Counted from the stretch's first letter, positions 28,222 to 38,984 are shown. The stretch is DNA of 64,000 nt from Mycolicibacterium aromaticivorans JS19b1 = JCM 16368 (GCF_000559085.1 NZ_JALN02000001.1:1798001-1862000), one strand, 5' to 3'. Numbers and translations: made by a program. The notes: generated by a model from the letters alone, not told the origin.

Positions 28222-29225
28222 GCCGCGCCGTGCCCGGCGGGCACCCGCTCACTCTCGCGCGTCGGCCCTGGCGGCGTTCCGTCACCAAATGGTCTGCCGC
28301 CCAGCGCTTCCCGACCATGCGGCGAAAGCCAGTTCGACAGGTCCGGGCCCTTCGGCACGACACCGGTGGGATTGATGTCCGAATGCACGATGTAGTAGTG
28401 CTGTTTGATCTGGACGAAATCGGTGGTGTCGCCGAATCCCGGCGTTTGGAACAGATCTCGGGCATACGCCCACAGCACCGGCATCTCCGCCAGCTTGGAC
28501 CGGTTGCATTTGAAGTGGCCGTGGTAGACCGGATCGAATCGCGCCAGCGTTGTGAACAGCCGGACGTCGGCCTCGGTGATGCTGTCCCCCACCAGGTACC
28601 GCTGATCGGCCAGCCGCTCGGAGAGCCAGTCCAGCGCGGTGAACAACCGGTCGTATGCCTTTTCGTAGGAGTCCTGCGAGCCGGCGAACCCGCAGCGGTA
28701 GACGCCGTTGTTCACCTCGGTGTAAATCCTCTGGGCGACCTCGTCGATCTCGTCGCGCAGCGCCTCGGGGTACAGCTGCGGCGCGCCCTCGCGGTGGTAG
28801 GCGGTCCACTCGGTAGAGAAGTCGAGCGTAATCTGGGCAAAGTCGTTGGTGACCACCTGACCGGTGGGCACGTCGACGATCGCCGGGACCGTGATGCCTT
28901 TCGGATAATCCGGGAACCTCGCGAAGTAGGCGTCCTGCAGCCGCGGAATCTTCAACACCGGATCCACGCCACCGGGATCAAGATCGAAGGTCCAGCTGCG
29001 TTGGTCGTGCGTCGGACCGCAGAAGCCGATGGACAACGCGTCCTCCAGGCCCAGCAGCCGGCGCACGATGATCGTCCGGTTCGCCCACGGGCAGGCCCGC
29101 GCGACGATCAGCCGGTAGCGGTCGGGTTCGACGGGATATCCGTCAGCGCCGTCGGCGGTGATCCTGGTGGTGATGTAGTTGGTATCGCGATTGAACTCGC
29201 CGCCTCCGGCGACATAGGCACCCAC
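28218..29225 (-). CDS. Xi-class glutathione S-transferase-like reductase
   Basis: 335 residues. 'IVARACPWANRTIIVRRLLGLE' near residue 40 contains the Cys-Pro-Trp active site of glutathionyl-hydroquinone reductases (xi class, omega-like). The C-terminal helical domain 'RYLVGDSITEADVRLFTTLARFD' is typical. Family members reductively remove glutathione from conjugates. Mycobacteria make mycothiol rather than glutathione, so the physiological thiol is probably mycothiol; that is inference. The gene overlaps the end of DUF2771 by 4 bases and lies 18 bases downstream of cspB on the same strand. Confidence 0.86.
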   Translation of the reverse strand: MGAYVAGGGEFNRDTNYITTRITADGADGYPVEPDRYRLIVARACPWANRTIIVRRLLGLEDALSIGFCGPTHDQRSWTFDLDPGGVDPVLKIPRLQDAYFARFPDYPKGITVPAIVDVPTGQVVTNDFAQITLDFSTEWTAYHREGAPQLYPEALRDEIDEVAQRIYTEVNNGVYRCGFAGSQDSYEKAYDRLFTALDWLSERLADQRYLVGDSITEADVRLFTTLARFDPVYHGHFKCNRSKLAEMPVLWAYARDLFQTPGFGDTTDFVQIKQHYYIVHSDINPTGVVPKGPDLSNWLSPHGREALGGRPFGDGTPPGPTRESERVPAGHGAA

Positions 29226-29243
29226 GACTCCAGTCTGCGCCAG

Positions 29244-29654
29244 TTATGCGTCGAGCTCCCGCGCGACTGCCTTGACCACTTCGGACACCCGCCGGGCCAC
29301 CTTTCGGTCCGGGTAGCGACCCTTGCGCAGCTCGGGCTGCACAGCGCCTTCGAGCAGGGTGATCATGTCCTCGACCATGCCGTGCAGTTCGTCCGGAGTG
29401 TGCTTGCGCTCGACGGGTGTGGCCTCACGCCGGGTCCTGGTCAGGCTTGGCGGCGGATCGATCAGCTTGACGCTCAACGCCTGTGGGCCGCGGCGCCCGG
29501 ATGCCAGCCCGAACTCGACGCGCTGGCCGGCCTTCAGACCTTCGACGCCCTCAGGCAGTGCCGACGCACGGACGTAGACGTCCTCGCCTTCCTCCTGGGA
29601 CAGGAAGCCGAATCCCTTCTCGGCGTCGTACCACTTCACCTTGCCGGTCGGCAC
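29244..29654 (-). CDS. cspB: Cold-shock-domain protein CspB type
   Basis: 136 residues from GTG 29654, preceded by AGGTGAG. The cold shock domain occupies the first 65 or so residues, with RNP motifs 'KGFGFLSQ' and 'DVYVRASAL'. A C-terminal extension of about 70 residues ('[19 protein letters not shown]', '[20 protein letters not shown]') distinguishes it from the short CspA type and matches mycobacterial CspB (Rv0871). It binds single-stranded RNA or DNA. The extension is probably helical; its job is unknown. Confidence 0.93.
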   Translation of the reverse strand: MPTGKVKWYDAEKGFGFLSQEEGEDVYVRASALPEGVEGLKAGQRVEFGLASGRRGPQALSVKLIDPPPSLTRTRREATPVERKHTPDELHGMVEDMITLLEGAVQPELRKGRYPDRKVARRVSEVVKAVARELDA

Positions 29655-29802
29655 TGGTCTCACCTGCTTGTCTGACGGGGTTCATGACAACATGACGAAG
29701 CGTCCCGCCGGTGCAGGACGCGTGCCGGTGATCCTACTCGGGAAGACCTACGGCCAGCACCAGAGTTTAGTTCGGTAGGCTGGGCAAACCGCTGGAGGAG
29801 AC

Positions 29803-30195
29803 ATGCGCCTGATCCTGAACGTCGTCTGGTTGCTGTTCGGCGGGCTGTGGCTTGCCCTGGGCTACCTGCTGGCCGCGCTGGTCAGTTTCGTTCTGATCAT
29901 CACCATTCCGTTCGGCTTCGCCTCGTTGCGGATCGCCAACTACGCGCTGTGGCCGTTCGGGCGGACCATCGTCGACAAGCCGGGCCCGCGCCCTGGCGCA
30001 CTGGTCGGCAACGTCATCTGGATCGTGCTTTTCGGCGTATGGCTAGCCATCGGTCACCTGCTGAGCGCGGCGGCAATGGCGATCACGATCATCGGGATCC
30101 CGCTGGCGCTGGCCAACCTCAAACTCATCCCGGTCTCCCTGGTGCCGCTGGGCAAGGAGATCGTGCCCGCCGATCACGCTCGGGTGGCGGCATGA
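29803..30195 (+). CDS. YccF-domain membrane protein
   Basis: 130 residues, GGAGGAG upstream. Two copies of the YccF (DUF307) pattern are seen: 'LILNVVWLLFGGLWLALGYL' with 'IPFGFASLRIANYALWPFGR', then 'LVGNVIWIVLFGVWLAIGHL' with 'IPLALANLKLIPVSLVPLGK'. This makes four membrane segments. Function is unknown in the family. It matches Rv0870c and overlaps the start of moaA by 4 bases (ATGA), so it is transcribed together with molybdopterin genes. Confidence 0.9.
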   Translation: MRLILNVVWLLFGGLWLALGYLLAALVSFVLIITIPFGFASLRIANYALWPFGRTIVDKPGPRPGALVGNVIWIVLFGVWLAIGHLLSAAAMAITIIGIPLALANLKLIPVSLVPLGKEIVPADHARVAA

Positions 30196-31256
30196 CCGTG
30201 GTCGGGCTGGGAGTGCCTGCGATCCGCCGCGACGACGACGTGCCGGCAGCGGACATGCCGCGCAGTGGACCTCTTGTCGACACGTTCGGCCGGGTGGCCA
30301 CCGATCTGCGGGTGTCGCTGACCGACCGATGCAATCTGCGCTGTACCTACTGCATGCCTGCCGAGGGACTGGACTGGCTCCCCGGCGACGACCTACTCAC
30401 CCGCGACGAGCTGGTGCGGCTGCTCACGCTCGCGGTGACCCGGCTCGGCATCACCAGCGTCCGCTTCACCGGTGGCGAGCCGCTGCTCTATCGAGGGCTC
30501 GAAGACGTGGTGTCCGCGGTGGCCGCTCTGAACCCGCGTCCTGAGATCGCGCTGACCACCAACGGGGTGGGCCTGGCCCGTCGTGCCCGGGCTCTGGCCG
30601 ATGCGGGCCTGAATCGGGTCAACGTGTCGCTCGACAGCCTTGACGCGGGGCAGTTCGCCGCCATCACCCGGCGGGACCGCCTCTCCGACGTTCTCGACGG
30701 TCTGTCCGCGGCGTCCGAGGCCGGTCTCGGGCCGGTCAAGGTCAACGCGGTCCTGGATGCGGTCAGCGGCCTCGACGACGCCGTCGAGCTGTTGGAGTAC
30801 TGCCTGCGATACGGCTACCAATTACGCATCATCGAGCAGATGCCGCTCGACGCCGGTCACCTGTGGCGCCGAGACGCCAACCTGAGCGCCGACGAGATCT
30901 ACGCGGCACTGGCCGAGCACTTCACCCTCACCACGGATCCGGCACCGCGCGGGTCGGCTCCGGCCCAGCTCTGGCAGATCAACGGTGGCCCGGCGACGGT
31001 CGGGATCATCGCCTCGGTCTCGCATGCGTTCTGCGCGGCCTGCGACCGAACCCGCTTGACCGCCGACGGGCAGATCCGTAACTGCCTGTTCGCGGCCGAG
31101 GAGACCGATCTGAGGGCGCTGCTGCGCAAGGGCGCCGACGATGTGGCGCTGGAGTCGGCATGGCGCGCGGCGATGTGGCGCAAGGCGGCCGGCCACGGCA
31201 TCAACGATCCGGATTTCGTTCAGCCCCAACGGCCGATGAGCGCGATCGGGGGCTGA
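30192..31256 (+). CDS. moaA: GTP 3',8-cyclase (molybdopterin biosynthesis)
   Basis: 354 residues. Radical-SAM enzyme for the first step of molybdenum cofactor synthesis: with MoaC, GTP becomes cyclic pyranopterin monophosphate. The SAM cluster motif is 'DRCNLRCTYCMP' (C-x3-C-x2-C, about residue 50). The second cluster is formed by 'AFCAACDRTRLTADGQIRNC' near residue 280. 'TGGEPLLYRGLEDVV' is the SAM-contacting GGEP. The usual C-terminal double Gly, needed for activity, is present at the very end ('SAIGG'). Corresponds to moaA2 (Rv0869c). moaD follows after 1 base. Confidence 0.95.
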   Translation: MTVVGLGVPAIRRDDDVPAADMPRSGPLVDTFGRVATDLRVSLTDRCNLRCTYCMPAEGLDWLPGDDLLTRDELVRLLTLAVTRLGITSVRFTGGEPLLYRGLEDVVSAVAALNPRPEIALTTNGVGLARRARALADAGLNRVNVSLDSLDAGQFAAITRRDRLSDVLDGLSAASEAGLGPVKVNAVLDAVSGLDDAVELLEYCLRYGYQLRIIEQMPLDAGHLWRRDANLSADEIYAALAEHFTLTTDPAPRGSAPAQLWQINGGPATVGIIASVSHAFCAACDRTRLTADGQIRNCLFAAEETDLRALLRKGADDVALESAWRAAMWRKAAGHGINDPDFVQPQRPMSAIGG

Positions 31257-31257
31257 G

Positions 31258-31518
31258 GTGGCCGAATCAGTACAGGTGACTGTGCGTTTCTTCGCTGCGG
31301 CGCGCGCCGCCGCGGGCACCGAGTCGGATCTGCTCACCGTGCCGCCCGGCGCGACAGTCGCCGATTTGGTCGACGAATTAGCTTGTCGCAACGCGGAATT
31401 AGCGCGGGTGTTACAGCGCTGCTCATATCTGCGCGACGGAATCGCGGTGCGAAACAAGGCGACAGCCCTGCAATCCGGCCAGACCCTCGACGTGTTACCC
31501 CCGTTTGCCGGCGGTTGA
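31258..31518 (+). CDS. moaD2: Molybdopterin synthase sulfur-carrier subunit
   Basis: 86 residues from GTG 31258, one base after the moaA stop. Ubiquitin-like beta-grasp fold ('VTVRFFAAARAAAGTESDLL' at the start) ending in 'PPFAGG'. The C-terminal Gly-Gly is adenylated and thiocarboxylated and donates sulfur to cPMP together with MoaE. The partner moaE2 gene lies on the other side of rpfA on the opposite strand. Corresponds to Rv0868c. Confidence 0.93.
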   Translation: MAESVQVTVRFFAAARAAAGTESDLLTVPPGATVADLVDELACRNAELARVLQRCSYLRDGIAVRNKATALQSGQTLDVLPPFAGG

Positions 31519-31519
31519 G

Positions 31520-31535
31520 CGTGATTTACGTCACA
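31520..31535. promoter_or_regulatory. CRP/cAMP-receptor-protein-type site upstream of rpfA
   Basis: CGTGATTTACGTCACA matches the mycobacterial CRP consensus TGTGA-N6-TCACA at all core GTGA/TCAC positions, starting 2 bases after the moaD2 stop. M. tuberculosis rpfA is a known target of CRP (Rv3676), so the same control is likely here. It lies about 420 bases before the rpfA ATG, ahead of the riboswitch leader. I did not identify a convincing -10 and -35. Confidence 0.6.
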
Positions 31536-31741
31536 TCACGATCAGGTCACGAGATGGCCACGTCGCGGTTTAGTGCCGTAACTACCTGGGCGAACGTCGG
31601 GCCGTCTAGGGGCTTTAACCTTTTTTAAGGTTTGCCAGTACCAGAAACGCCCGGATTTGCAAAAGATGACGGGTCCCGCCGATCCCATTACCGTCTCTCG
31701 AAGGTCAGCCCCCTCAACCCGGGCAGACCCTCTTCGCTCTT

Positions 31742-33321
<1,580 letters not shown>

Positions 33322-33325
33322 GCGA

Positions 33326-33751
33326 TCACGCCGAGTTCACCCACTCGTCGGTTCCGTCGGCGAAAAACTGGTGCTTCCACACCGGTAGCCGCTCTTTGAC
33401 GGTGTCGACGAGCAGGGCGCACGCCTCGAACGCCGCTTGCCGGTGGTCGGCCGCAACGGCGGCCACCAGCGCGGCGTCTCCGATGTGCAGTACGCCGACT
33501 CGGTGGCTGGCGGCGATCGCCCGCACACCGGTGGCTTTCCCAGCCACCTCGGCGACCGCCTCGAACAAGGTCTGCTCGGCCAGCGGATGCGCGGAGTACT
33601 CCAGCCGCACCACGTCTCGGCCGCCGTCGTGGTTTCGCACCACCCCGGAGAAGCCCACCACCGCGCCGGCGGCCTCGTCGGCGACCAGCTCTTCGTGCTC
33701 GGTCAGCGAGATCGGACCCTCGACGAGCGCGGCCCGCAGAATGCGTGTCAT
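33326..33751 (-). CDS. moaE2: Molybdopterin synthase catalytic subunit
   Basis: 141 residues from ATG 33751, the same length as M. tuberculosis MoaE2 (Rv0866) by memory; upstream in-frame sequence lies inside mog. '[27 protein letters not shown]' is the MoaE signature, followed by '[24 protein letters not shown]' and the active-site lysines in '[16 protein letters not shown]'. It converts cPMP to molybdopterin using sulfur from MoaD. Overlaps mog by 4 bases. Confidence 0.94.
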   Translation of the reverse strand: MTRILRAALVEGPISLTEHEELVADEAAGAVVGFSGVVRNHDGGRDVVRLEYSAHPLAEQTLFEAVAEVAGKATGVRAIAASHRVGVLHIGDAALVAAVAADHRQAAFEACALLVDTVKERLPVWKHQFFADGTDEWVNSA

Positions 33752-34227
33752 CGGCGGTGGTCCCCTCCGGACAGTTGGTCCAACGCGTGGTCCAGCACGT
33801 CGGCGAGCACCGATAAGCCGTCGCGCACCCCGCCGGTCGAGCCGGGCAGGTTGATCACCAGTGTGCGGCCCGCGACGCCGCACACCCCGCGAGACAACAC
33901 CGACGTCGGCACCGCCGGCAGACCCGACCGGCGGATTTCGTCGGCCAGGCCGGGGATCTGGTAGTCGAGAACGCCGAGGGTCGCCTCCGGGGTGGCGTCG
34001 GTCGGTGAAATCCCGGTACCGCCGGAGGTGATGACGACGTCGGCTCCGGCGTCGATCGCCGCGCGCAGCGCGTCCCCGACGGCGCTACCGTCCACCACGA
34101 CGCTGGCATCGGGTACGTCGAAGCCGCGCTCGGCGAGCCAGGCGACGACGATCGGTCCGGTCCGATCTTCGTAGACACCAGTTGCTGCCCGGGTGGAGGC
34201 GATCACGACCCGTGCGGAGCGCGTCAT
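33748..34227 (-). CDS. mog: Molybdopterin adenylyltransferase-type protein (MogA/MoaB)
   Basis: 159 residues from ATG 34227, overlapping both moaC (ATGA) and moaE2 (ATGA). '[22 protein letters not shown]' is the molybdopterin-binding TSGGTG motif, and '[19 protein letters not shown]' the second site. It activates molybdopterin by adenylylation before metal insertion. Corresponds to Rv0865. Confidence 0.93.
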   Translation of the reverse strand: MTRSARVVIASTRAATGVYEDRTGPIVVAWLAERGFDVPDASVVVDGSAVGDALRAAIDAGADVVITSGGTGISPTDATPEATLGVLDYQIPGLADEIRRSGLPAVPTSVLSRGVCGVAGRTLVINLPGSTGGVRDGLSVLADVLDHALDQLSGGDHRR

Positions 34228-34712
34228 GTCTCGCGCACCCACAGGCCGGTCTTGCCGCCCTCTTTGCGCAGCACCCGGATGTCCTCGAGGCGCGCGGCGG
34301 GGTCGACGGCCTTGATCATGTCGTACAGCGTCAGGGCGGCGACGGTCACGGCGGTCAGCGCCTCCATCTCGACCCCGGTGCGGTCGGTCGTGCGTACCGA
34401 GGCGGTCATGCCGACGACGGCGTCACCGATCGCGAACTCGATGTCGACCCCGGTCAGGGCGAGGTGGTGGCACAGCGGGATCAGATCGGATGTGCGCTTG
34501 GCTGCCAGGATCCCGGCCACCCGCGCGGTCGCGAGGGCGTCGCCCTTGGGCAGGCCGCCCGCCGTGATCAGCTCGACGACCTCGGCGGTGGTATGAACGG
34601 ACCCGGCCGCCACCGCGGTGCGGGTGGTGGCAGCCTTGTCGGTGACATCGACCATGTGCGCGGCACCGTGCTCGTCGAGGTGCGAGAGGCGACGCTGCGG
34701 TCCGTCGGTCAC
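34224..34712 (-). CDS. moaC: Cyclic pyranopterin monophosphate synthase
   Basis: 162 residues from GTG 34712. MoaC signatures: '[31 protein letters not shown]' (His pair and substrate Lys), '[28 protein letters not shown]' (Glu, Met) and '[18 protein letters not shown]'. It acts after MoaA to form cPMP. It is the second gene of the four-gene minus-strand operon Rv0863-like, moaC2, mog, moaE2. Corresponds to Rv0864. Confidence 0.95.
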   Translation of the reverse strand: MTDGPQRRLSHLDEHGAAHMVDVTDKAATTRTAVAAGSVHTTAEVVELITAGGLPKGDALATARVAGILAAKRTSDLIPLCHHLALTGVDIEFAIGDAVVGMTASVRTTDRTGVEMEALTAVTVAALTLYDMIKAVDPAARLEDIRVLRKEGGKTGLWVRET

Positions 34713-34715
34713 CGT

Positions 34716-34898
34716 TTACTTGTTGACGACGGTGACCGGGTGCAGGTACGGCAGGTCAGAGGCCGGCAGCGGGAACGTGATGTCGCCGAACGGGGACAGC
34801 GCGCCGGTCCGGTCAGCGGCAAGCTCGCTCACCGCGTGGTCGTCGGGGTCGCTGGTCGGCCAGCCATTGTCGACATACCTTGTCTTCTTCTCAGCCAC
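34716..34898 (-). CDS. Small conserved protein upstream of moaC (Rv0863-like)
   Basis: 60 residues, hydrophilic, no known domain: begins '[20 protein letters not shown]', ends '[16 protein letters not shown]'. It starts the moaC-mog-moaE operon, with its stop 3 bases before the moaC start. M. tuberculosis has a small protein in the same place (Rv0863), which supports it as a real gene. Function is unknown; the intact frame and coupling are the only evidence. Confidence 0.65.
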   Translation of the reverse strand: MAEKKTRYVDNGWPTSDPDDHAVSELAADRTGALSPFGDITFPLPASDLPYLHPVTVVNK

Positions 34899-34963
34899 GG
34901 CAACATTCTGTCATCTCACGGCCCGGCTTGTGCACACAGGCGGCTGTTTTACGCTGGTCAACA

Positions 34964-37261
34964 ATGAGTGCACAGTCCGGGCGGCCTGCGGGCAGGAGCG
35001 AAGCGACCCGGGAAGACAGCCCTGGTGTGCCGCTGGGCGCCTGGCTGGCCGATCTGCCCGACGACCGGCTGATCCGCCTGCTGGAACTGCGGCCGGACCT
35101 TGCTCAGCCAGCCCCCGGCAGCATCGCCGCGCTGGCCGCCCGTGCGGTGGCCAGGCAATCGGTCAAGGCAGCCACCGACGAGCTGGACTACCTGCGGCTC
35201 GCGGTTCTCGACGCCCTGATCGTGCTGCACGCCGAGACCGCGGCAACCCCGGTGGCCAAGTTGGTCGCCCTGGTCGGCGAGCGCGCCGACGAGAAGTCGG
35301 TCATGTCCGCGCTCGACGACCTGCGTGAACGCGCGCTGGTGTGGGGCGACAGCGAGGTGCGGGTGTCGGCCGAAGCCGCCGCGGCGCTGCCCTGGTACCC
35401 CGGCCAGGCGATCGGCGAGGACTCCGCCCGGTCGGGGGCGGAGATCTCCGCCGCGATCAACACCCTCGACGAACCCCAGCTCGAACTGCTGGACCGGTTG
35501 CTGATGGGTTCCCCGGTGGGCCGTACCCGTGACGCCGCGCCAGGCGCACCGGCCGACCGGCCTGTGCCACGGCTGCTGGCGGCCGGACTGCTGCGCCAAC
35601 TCGATGCCGAGACGGTGATCCTGCCGCGGAACGTCGGTCAGGTGCTGCGCGGTGAGGAGCCCGGCCCGGCGAGCCTGACCCCACCGGACCCGGTGTCCGG
35701 CACCACCACCGTCGCCGACGTCGATGCCGCCGCGGCAGGCGCCGTCCTCGACTTGATCCGCGAGATCGAACTGGTCATCGAATCCCTCTCTGCCGCACCG
35801 GTTTCCGAGTTGCGCAGCGGCGGCCTGGGGGTGCGCGAAGCCAAGCGACTGAGCAAGCTGACCGGAATCGACGAACAACGCCTCGGACTGGTCCTGGAGG
35901 TCAGCTCGGCGGCCGGCCTCATCGCCAGCGGCACTCCCGACCCGGAACCCCAGGACGGCGCGAGCCCGTATTGGACGCCGACGGTGGCCGCGGACCGTTT
36001 CCTGGAGACGCCCACCGCCGCCCGCTGGCATCTGTTGGCCAGCAGCTGGCTGGAACTGCCGTCGCGTCCCGGCCTGATCGGCAGCCGCGGCCCCGATGGC
36101 AAACCTTATGCCGCACTGTCTGATTCGCTGTACTCGACGGCCGCACCGCTGGATAGGCGACTGCTGCTGGAGCTGCTCGCCGAGCTGCCCCCCGGCTCCG
36201 GCGTGGATGCCCCGCACGCCTCGCGGGCCCTGATCTGGCGCCGGCCGCGGTGGGCGGCCCGGCTGCAGCCCGAACCGGTGGCGCACCTACTCGACGAAGC
36301 CCACGCGGTGGGCCTGATCGGCCGCGGCGCACTGAGCACACCGGCGCGGGTGTTACTCGCCGGGAGCGACGACGCCGCGATCGACGCGATGGGCACGGCG
36401 CTGCCCGCACCGATCGACCATTTCCTGGTGCAGGCCGACCTGACCGTCGTGGTTCCCGGGCCGCTGCAGCGCGACCTTGCCGACGAACTGGCGGCGGTGG
36501 CCGCAGTGGAATCGGCCGGCGCCGCCATGGTGTACCGGGTCAGCGAAGCCTCGATCCGGCATGCCCTGGACACCGGGCGCACCGCGGGCGGCCTCCACAC
36601 CTTTTTCGGGCGGTACTCGAAAACACCTGTCCCCCAAGGTTTGACGTATCTCATCAACGACGTCGCCCGCCGACACGGTCAGTTGCGGGTCGGCATGGCG
36701 TCGTCGTTCCTGCGCTGCGAGGACCCGACGTTGCTCGCCCACGCGGTCGCCGCGCCGGACTTGGAACATCTGGAGGTGCGACTGTTGGCGCCCACAGTGG
36801 CGGTGTCGCAGGCTCCGATCGGTGACGTGCTCGCCGCGTTGCGCGCAGCGGGCTTCGCACCGGCAGCCGAGGATTCGTCCGGGGCGATCGTCGATCTCCG
36901 GCAGCGCGGTGCGCGGGTGTCCACGCCCCAACACCGCCGCCCGTTCCGCGCGTTGCCCAAGCCGAGCACGGACACCCTGGCCTCGGTGGTGGCAGTGTTG
37001 CGGCGAATGGATTCGACCACCCCCTTCGCCAACGTCCGCCTGGATCCCGCAGTGTCGATGGCCCTGTTGCAGCAGGCGGCCATGGAACAAAAAGACGTGG
37101 TGATCGGTTATGTCGACGCGGCCGGGGTCGCCACCCAGCGGGTGGTACGCCCGCTCACCGTCAGCGGCGGTCAGCTGATGGCGTGGGATCCCGCTCAGGG
37201 CCGCCCTCGGGAGTTCGCGGTGCATCGCGTGACGTCGGTGATGTCGGCCGACGCTGGATAA
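34964..37261 (+). CDS. Helicase-associated domain protein (XPB partner, Rv0862-like)
   Basis: 765 residues from ATG 34964. No Walker motifs. An N-terminal region 'VPLGAWLADLPDDRLIRLLELRPDL' is followed by winged-helix-like segments and, towards the C-terminus, the 'helicase conserved C-terminal domain 3' pattern: 'DHFLVQADLTVVVPGPLQRDLADELAAVA', 'VYRVSEASIRHALDTGRTAGGLHTFF' and 'VPQGLTYLINDVARRHGQLRVG'. The last 60 residues ('GYVDAAGVATQRVVRPLTV') resemble a WYL-like barrel. It lies 9 bases before the XPB helicase gene, an arrangement kept in mycobacteria (Rv0862c-Rv0861c). I infer a protein partner of XPB in DNA repair. Confidence 0.85.
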   Translation: MSAQSGRPAGRSEATREDSPGVPLGAWLADLPDDRLIRLLELRPDLAQPAPGSIAALAARAVARQSVKAATDELDYLRLAVLDALIVLHAETAATPVAKLVALVGERADEKSVMSALDDLRERALVWGDSEVRVSAEAAAALPWYPGQAIGEDSARSGAEISAAINTLDEPQLELLDRLLMGSPVGRTRDAAPGAPADRPVPRLLAAGLLRQLDAETVILPRNVGQVLRGEEPGPASLTPPDPVSGTTTVADVDAAAAGAVLDLIREIELVIESLSAAPVSELRSGGLGVREAKRLSKLTGIDEQRLGLVLEVSSAAGLIASGTPDPEPQDGASPYWTPTVAADRFLETPTAARWHLLASSWLELPSRPGLIGSRGPDGKPYAALSDSLYSTAAPLDRRLLLELLAELPPGSGVDAPHASRALIWRRPRWAARLQPEPVAHLLDEAHAVGLIGRGALSTPARVLLAGSDDAAIDAMGTALPAPIDHFLVQADLTVVVPGPLQRDLADELAAVAAVESAGAAMVYRVSEASIRHALDTGRTAGGLHTFFGRYSKTPVPQGLTYLINDVARRHGQLRVGMASSFLRCEDPTLLAHAVAAPDLEHLEVRLLAPTVAVSQAPIGDVLAALRAAGFAPAAEDSSGAIVDLRQRGARVSTPQHRRPFRALPKPSTDTLASVVAVLRRMDSTTPFANVRLDPAVSMALLQQAAMEQKDVVIGYVDAAGVATQRVVRPLTVSGGQLMAWDPAQGRPREFAVHRVTSVMSADAG

Positions 37262-37270
37262 TGGAGCGTT

Positions 37271-38920
37271 ATGACAGACGGCCCCCTCATCGTGCAGTCC
37301 GACAAGACCGTGCTGCTCGAAGTCGACCACGAGCTTGCCGGTGCGGCCCGCTCCGCGATCGCTCCGTTCGCGGAGCTCGAACGCGCCCCTGAGCACATCC
37401 ACACCTATCGCATCACCCCGCTGGCGTTGTGGAACGCCCGCGCTGCCGGTCACGATGCCGAGCAAGTGGTCGACGCGCTGGTCAGCTTCTCGCGTTATGC
37501 CGTGCCGCAGCCGCTGCTGGTGGACATCGTCGACACGATGGCCCGATACGGCCGGCTGCAGCTCGTAAAGCATCCCGCACACGGCCTCACGCTGGTCAGC
37601 CTCGACCGGGCGGTGCTCGAAGAGGTGTTGCGCAACAAGAAGATCAACCCGATGCTCGGCGCGCGGATCGACGACGACACCGTGATCGTCCATCCCAGCG
37701 AGCGCGGCCGGATCAAGCAGATGCTGCTCAAGATCGGCTGGCCGGCCGAGGATCTGGCCGGCTACGTCGACGGCGAGGCCCACCCGATCGACCTCGACCA
37801 GGACGGCTGGGAACTCCGCGACTACCAGCAGATGGCCGCCGATTCGTTCTGGGACGGCGGCTCGGGTGTGGTGGTCCTGCCGTGTGGCGCGGGCAAGACG
37901 CTGGTGGGCGCGGCGGCGATGGCCAAAGCCGGTGCGACGACGCTGATCCTGGTCACCAACACCGTTGCGGGCCGACAGTGGAAGCGCGAGTTGATCGCGC
38001 GGACGTCGCTGACCGAGGAGGAGATCGGCGAGTACTCCGGCGAGCGCAAGGAGATCCGCCCCGTCACCATCGCCACATACCAGGTGATCACCCGGCGCAC
38101 CAAGGGCGAGTACAAGCATCTGGAGCTGTTCGACAGCCGGGACTGGGGCCTGATCATCTACGACGAGGTGCACCTGCTGCCCGCACCGGTGTTTCGGATG
38201 ACGGCCGACCTGCAGTCCCGCCGCCGGCTGGGGCTGACGGCGACACTGATCCGCGAGGACGGTCGCGAGGGCGACGTGTTCAGCCTGATCGGTCCCAAAC
38301 GGTACGACGCACCGTGGAAGGACATCGAGGCTCAGGGCTGGATCGCGCCCGCGGAGTGCATCGAGGTGCGCGTGACGATGACCGACAACGAGCGGATGTT
38401 GTACGCGGTCGCCGAGCCGGACGAGCGTTACAAGCTCTGCTCTACCGCGCACTCGAAGATCGCGGTGGTGAAATCCATCCTGGCCAAACATGACGGAGAG
38501 CCGACGCTGGTGATCGGCGCCTACCTGGACCAGCTCGACGAGCTCGGCACCGAGCTGGGCGCTCCGGTGATCCAGGGTTCGACGAAGAACGCCGAGCGCG
38601 AAGAGCTCTTCGACGCCTTCCGCCGCGGCGAGGTCAAGACCCTCGTGGTGTCCAAAGTGGCGAACTTCTCCATCGACCTGCCGGAAGCCTCGGTGGCCGT
38701 TCAGGTTTCGGGAACCTTCGGCTCACGCCAGGAAGAGGCCCAGCGGCTCGGTCGGCTGCTTCGTCCCAAGCACGACGGCGGCGGGGCGGTGTTCTATTCG
38801 GTGGTCTCCCGCGACAGCCTCGATGCCGAGTACGCCGCGCACCGGCAGCGGTTCCTGGCAGAACAGGGCTACGGCTACATCATCAAAGACGCCGACGACT
38901 TGCTCGGCCCGGCACTCTGA
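37271..38920 (+). CDS. ercc3: XPB/Ercc3-type DNA helicase
   Basis: 549 residues. Superfamily 2, 3'-5' DNA helicase of the XPB group. Motif I 'LPCGAGKTLVG' (about residue 203), motif II 'YDEVHLLP' (DEVH, about residue 298), motif III 'GLTATLIREDGREGD', which includes the XPB-specific RED loop, and motif VI 'QRLGRLLRPK'. An N-terminal domain of about 190 residues ('YRITPLALWNARAAG') resembles the damage-recognition part. The C-terminal half carries 'VIGAYLDQLDELG'. Mycobacterial XPB is an active ATPase/helicase whose cellular role is poorly defined. Corresponds to Rv0861c. Confidence 0.94.
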   Translation: MTDGPLIVQSDKTVLLEVDHELAGAARSAIAPFAELERAPEHIHTYRITPLALWNARAAGHDAEQVVDALVSFSRYAVPQPLLVDIVDTMARYGRLQLVKHPAHGLTLVSLDRAVLEEVLRNKKINPMLGARIDDDTVIVHPSERGRIKQMLLKIGWPAEDLAGYVDGEAHPIDLDQDGWELRDYQQMAADSFWDGGSGVVVLPCGAGKTLVGAAAMAKAGATTLILVTNTVAGRQWKRELIARTSLTEEEIGEYSGERKEIRPVTIATYQVITRRTKGEYKHLELFDSRDWGLIIYDEVHLLPAPVFRMTADLQSRRRLGLTATLIREDGREGDVFSLIGPKRYDAPWKDIEAQGWIAPAECIEVRVTMTDNERMLYAVAEPDERYKLCSTAHSKIAVVKSILAKHDGEPTLVIGAYLDQLDELGTELGAPVIQGSTKNAEREELFDAFRRGEVKTLVVSKVANFSIDLPEASVAVQVSGTFGSRQEEAQRLGRLLRPKHDGGGAVFYSVVSRDSLDAEYAAHRQRFLAEQGYGYIIKDADDLLGPAL

Positions 38921-38961
38921 CCACCGAAACCAAACATTGCCGCACCAGCCTGTCGGCAAAA

Positions 38962-38984
38962 GTTCATCATTCGACGAGATGAAC
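38962..38984 (+). terminator. Hairpin downstream of the XPB gene
   Basis: GTTCATC and GATGAAC form a perfect 7-bp stem with a 9-base loop, 41 bases after the helicase stop. There is no T tract, as is common in mycobacteria. Plausible terminator, unproven. Confidence 0.35.

Noticed and set aside
36353..38491. A 712-codon open frame on the minus strand.
   Set aside because: Antisense to the XPB helicase and its partner; typical high-GC shadow frame with abundant His/Arg/Gly and no motif.
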